NCBI GenBank assembly: GCA_964546015.1
Contig: CAZJHO010000001.1
Coordinates: 186,001 to 250,000, forward strand
Direction: 5' to 3'
DNA from: JAFGVL01 sp964546015
GTDB taxonomy: Bacteria > Bacteroidota > Bacteroidia > Bacteroidales > Paludibacteraceae
DNA length: 64,000 nt
Part shown: in pieces, positions 62,067 through 64,000 of the stretch
Position numbering within the stretch: position 1 is the stretch's first letter
Layout: each line of letters opens with the position of its first letter
Made by a program: the position numbers and the translations under genes
Notes under the pieces: model-generated
The model's input: the letters and a program-made list of their open reading frames with translations, nothing else
The model's database searches: none
What the model was told of the DNA's origin: nothing

Positions 62067-62915
62067 ATGAAATTCAAATTTTTCGAAGAAAAAATATTTA
62101 ATGTGTTGATGATATTGGCAACCCTTGCCGTGTTCGGCTTTTTTGCCAGCATCATCTGGACAATCGCCAAAACAGGTCTTCCCGCCTTGAATTGGGATAT
62201 GATCAGTAAGTTGCCTGGCGGCGGGTTTTATTTAGGGAAAGAAGGCGGTATCCTCAATGCCATTGTCGGTTCGTTGATGATCGTTTTTGCCTCAGCCTTG
62301 TTGGGACTCATTATCAGTATTCCTATCGTATTTTATATCAATGTATATCTGAAAAAGAAATCTTGGCTGGCTTATTTTACACGCTTGTCTTTCGATGTGC
62401 TATTTGGCATTCCTTCTATTGTTTACGGTGCATTCGGATTTACCATCATGATTTTTTTCGGGTTAAAAACTTCTCTTTTGGGTGGGATTATTGTTATCAC
62501 CTTACTCATTATTCCCATTTTTGTCCGCTCTATGGATGAAGTGGCAAAGTCGGTTCCCAAAGATTTGTTGGATGCCTCTTACTCTTTAGGAGCTACCAAA
62601 CTGGAAACCTGCAAAGTGGTTTTCCGGCAGATAGCACCGGGTATTGCTACAGCTACTTTGTTATCGGTTGGGCGTGCAATTGGTGATGCTGCAGGAGTTT
62701 TATTTACGGCCGGATTTACGGATAATATACCGACTTCACTTGACGAACCTGCCGCTACATTGCCCTTATCTGTTTTTTTTCAATTAAGCAGTCCTATACC
62801 CGAAGTGAGGGAAAGAGCTTATTCGGCAGCATTGCTTCTGACGATCATTATTCTTATTTTAAGTATTACTGGAAGGGTAATTACAAGTCGGTTTTCGAAA
62901 AATAGGATTAAATAG
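62067..62915 (+). CDS. PstA-like ABC permease
   Basis: 282 residues, about six membrane segments, with GIPSIVYGAFGFTIMIFFG and the EAA loop VPKDLLDASYSLGATKLETCKVVF. Second permease subunit of the PstSCA-like set. No PstB or PhoU follows; the ATPase is in the other operon. The next operon begins after the fourth operator. Confidence 0.88.
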   Translation: MKFKFFEEKIFNVLMILATLAVFGFFASIIWTIAKTGLPALNWDMISKLPGGGFYLGKEGGILNAIVGSLMIVFASALLGLIISIPIVFYINVYLKKKSWLAYFTRLSFDVLFGIPSIVYGAFGFTIMIFFGLKTSLLGGIIVITLLIIPIFVRSMDEVAKSVPKDLLDASYSLGATKLETCKVVFRQIAPGIATATLLSVGRAIGDAAGVLFTAGFTDNIPTSLDEPAATLPLSVFFQLSSPIPEVRERAYSAALLLTIIILILSITGRVITSRFSKNRIK

Positions 62916-62969
62916 AAATTTAACTGCCAATATTTTAAAATCGGGGATATTTTTGGACTCAAAAGTAAT

Positions 62970-63017
62970 ATACCCTTAACGCGGTATTGCCCCTACTTCT
63001 CGGTAAAACTACTTTTG
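62970..63017 (+). promoter_or_regulatory. Sulfur-regulon operator 4 and -7 element
   Basis: Operator ATACCCTTAACGCGGTAT (62970-62987), 22 nt, then TACTTTTG (63010-63017), with TTG at the -33 position. Heads the HemC-like/SUMT fusion. Confidence 0.82.
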
Positions 63018-63037
63018 TATAAATATTTTATCCAACA

Positions 63038-64000
63038 ATGGGAAGCAATAAAAAAATAAGAGTAGTATGCCGCAATAGTCCTCTTTCTCTTTTACAGGTG
63101 AAAGAGGTGTTTTCTTTGTTACCTCAAGTAAAGTATAATTTATTAGAGCTTGCGTCTTTTGGAGATAAAAACAAACATATATCACTGTTGGATAGTGTGA
63201 CAGCAGGTGATTTTTTTACTCGCGAGCTTGATAAGACATTGTTAGATAACGAGGCTGATATAGCTATTCATTCGGCTAAAGATTTGCCTTATCCGTTGCT
63301 TTCGGGATTGGAATTATACTGCCTAACAAAAGCTGTAGATAAAACCGATTCATTAGTTAGTAAAGGCAATCTGACTTTATTACAGCTTCCTGCAAGATCG
63401 CGGATAGGTACAAGCTCCAACACCAGGAAAGTAGAACTGTCAAAGTTGCGTCCGGATATAACGGTTGTGGGTATTCGAGGAACAATTGAAGAACGCATAG
63501 CACAAATAGATAACGGATATATTGATGCCCTGATTGTTGCAACTTGTGCATTGAAGCGTTTGGGGTTAAGTTCGCGTATAGCAGAAATATTGCCATTCAA
63601 AACGCATCCTTTGCAAGGAAATCTAGCTGTTGTAGGTAGAAAGAATAACCCGGAACTGAAAGCGCTTTTTTCTCCATTCGATATACGGACTGATTACGGT
63701 AAAGTAACGCTCGTAGGTTTCGGTCCCGGTAATCCCGATTTGCTGACACTTGGTGGCGATAAAGCCTTGTCGGCTGCCAATATTATTTTCCATGATGACT
63801 TGATCGACAAGGATTTCTTGGAGAAATATAAAGCCGAAAAAATCTATGTCGGTAAACGGAAAGATAAACACAGCCATCATCAAGATGATATTAATGAGTT
63901 GATATATCAGGCTGCCATAGCGGGTAAGGCGGTGATACGGCTCAAAGGCGGCGACCCTATGATATTTGCGCATGGACGCGAAGAAGTGGATTTTCTCCAA
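63038..64000 (+). CDS. HemC-like / uroporphyrinogen-III methyltransferase fusion, 3' end outside window
   Basis: Open for 321 codons to the window edge. Residues 1 to about 214 match porphobilinogen deaminase (IRVVCRNSPLSLLQVKEV, IAIHSAKDLP with the catalytic Asp82, RIGTSSNTRKVELSKLRPDI, GTIEERIAQIDNGYIDALIV). The third HemC domain with the dipyrromethane-binding cysteine is missing; instead the SUMT domain begins (VTLVGFGPGNPDLLTLGG, then VIRLKGGDPMIFAHGREE). SUMT converts uroporphyrinogen III to precorrin-2, the sirohaem precursor needed by the sulfite reductase. The HemC-like part may not be catalytic. Confidence 0.85.
   Translation, partial: MGSNKKIRVVCRNSPLSLLQVKEVFSLLPQVKYNLLELASFGDKNKHISLLDSVTAGDFFTRELDKTLLDNEADIAIHSAKDLPYPLLSGLELYCLTKAVDKTDSLVSKGNLTLLQLPARSRIGTSSNTRKVELSKLRPDITVVGIRGTIEERIAQIDNGYIDALIVATCALKRLGLSSRIAEILPFKTHPLQGNLAVVGRKNNPELKALFSPFDIRTDYGKVTLVGFGPGNPDLLTLGGDKALSAANIIFHDDLIDKDFLEKYKAEKIYVGKRKDKHSHHQDDINELIYQAAIAGKAVIRLKGGDPMIFAHGREEVDFLQ

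Overview
The window is AT-rich chromosomal DNA from a member of the Bacteroidota, most likely an anaerobic, fermentative Bacteroidales. The evidence is the family-typical gene order (acpP-fabF-rnc beside purN; coaBC-porD-recN near bamD-rpoZ), a fused SecDF, the Bacteroidota-type RNA polymerase omega/Rpb6 subunit, type IX secretion genes (porU, porV, porD), an orphan gldG, a pyruvate:ferredoxin oxidoreductase, and promoters with the Bacteroidota -7 element TAnnTTTG in front of many genes. The genus cannot be fixed from the sequence. No rRNA, tRNA, CRISPR array or intact insertion sequence was seen.

Layout. 1-2.1 kb: the 3' part of a class A penicillin-binding protein. 2.1-4.6 kb: ilvB-ilvN behind a leader peptide and attenuator. 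4.6-6.3 kb: thyA and folA, separated by a four-helix-bundle gene bracketed by a perfect 30-bp inverted repeat. 6.3-18.4 kb: housekeeping genes on the minus strand (recN, porD, coaBC, rpoZ, bamD, a LysE-type exporter, miaA, a pRiA4b ORF-3-like gene, dnaA, speA, a CCA-adding-type enzyme). 18.5-24.2 kb: a lipoprotein, gldG, rnc-fabF-acpP and purN. 24.2-31.6 kb: a TonB-dependent receptor, secDF, a candidate small RNA and recQ. 31.7-38.6 kb: hisB, kdsB, hpt, adk, a GH28 pectinase, trmN6, a SUI1-type factor and an FAH-family hydrolase. 38.6-46.4 kb: porU-porV, ispF, a polysaccharide deacetylase and aroA. 46.4-52.9 kb: a DUF1015 protein, serA and nifJ.

The most distinctive part is 53.0-64.0 kb, read as a sulfur-assimilation regulon. 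Four transcription units start with the same operator (consensus ATACCCTNAACGCGGTAT), each exactly 22 nt upstream of a TAnnTTTG -7 element. The units are: (1) a PstB-like ABC ATPase, a sirohaem sulfite reductase fused to a TusA-like domain, a ThiS-like sulfur carrier ending in GGGQV, an E1-like adenylating enzyme and a JAMM peptidase; (2) an outer-membrane beta-barrel porin; (3) PstS-, PstC- and PstA-like anion transport components; (4) a fused HemC-like/SUMT protein that would start sirohaem synthesis. Together they suggest anion uptake, reduction to sulfide, and transfer of sulfide onto a protein thiocarboxylate for homocysteine or cysteine synthesis, as in the HcyS/HcyF/HcyD route of Wolinella succinogenes. 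The transported anion and the final acceptor are inferences. No sulfurylase, PAPS/APS reductase or MetY/CysK is in the window.

A second theme is short intergenic arrays built from repeated words that fold into palindromes (AATTACGAATT, AATTAGCAAATT, ATGAAGTATGA, CTTGAAC, GTTGAAAATGGAAAATT). One pair brackets the four-helix-bundle gene, one appears to lie inside kdsB, and one seems to supply the start codon of aroA.
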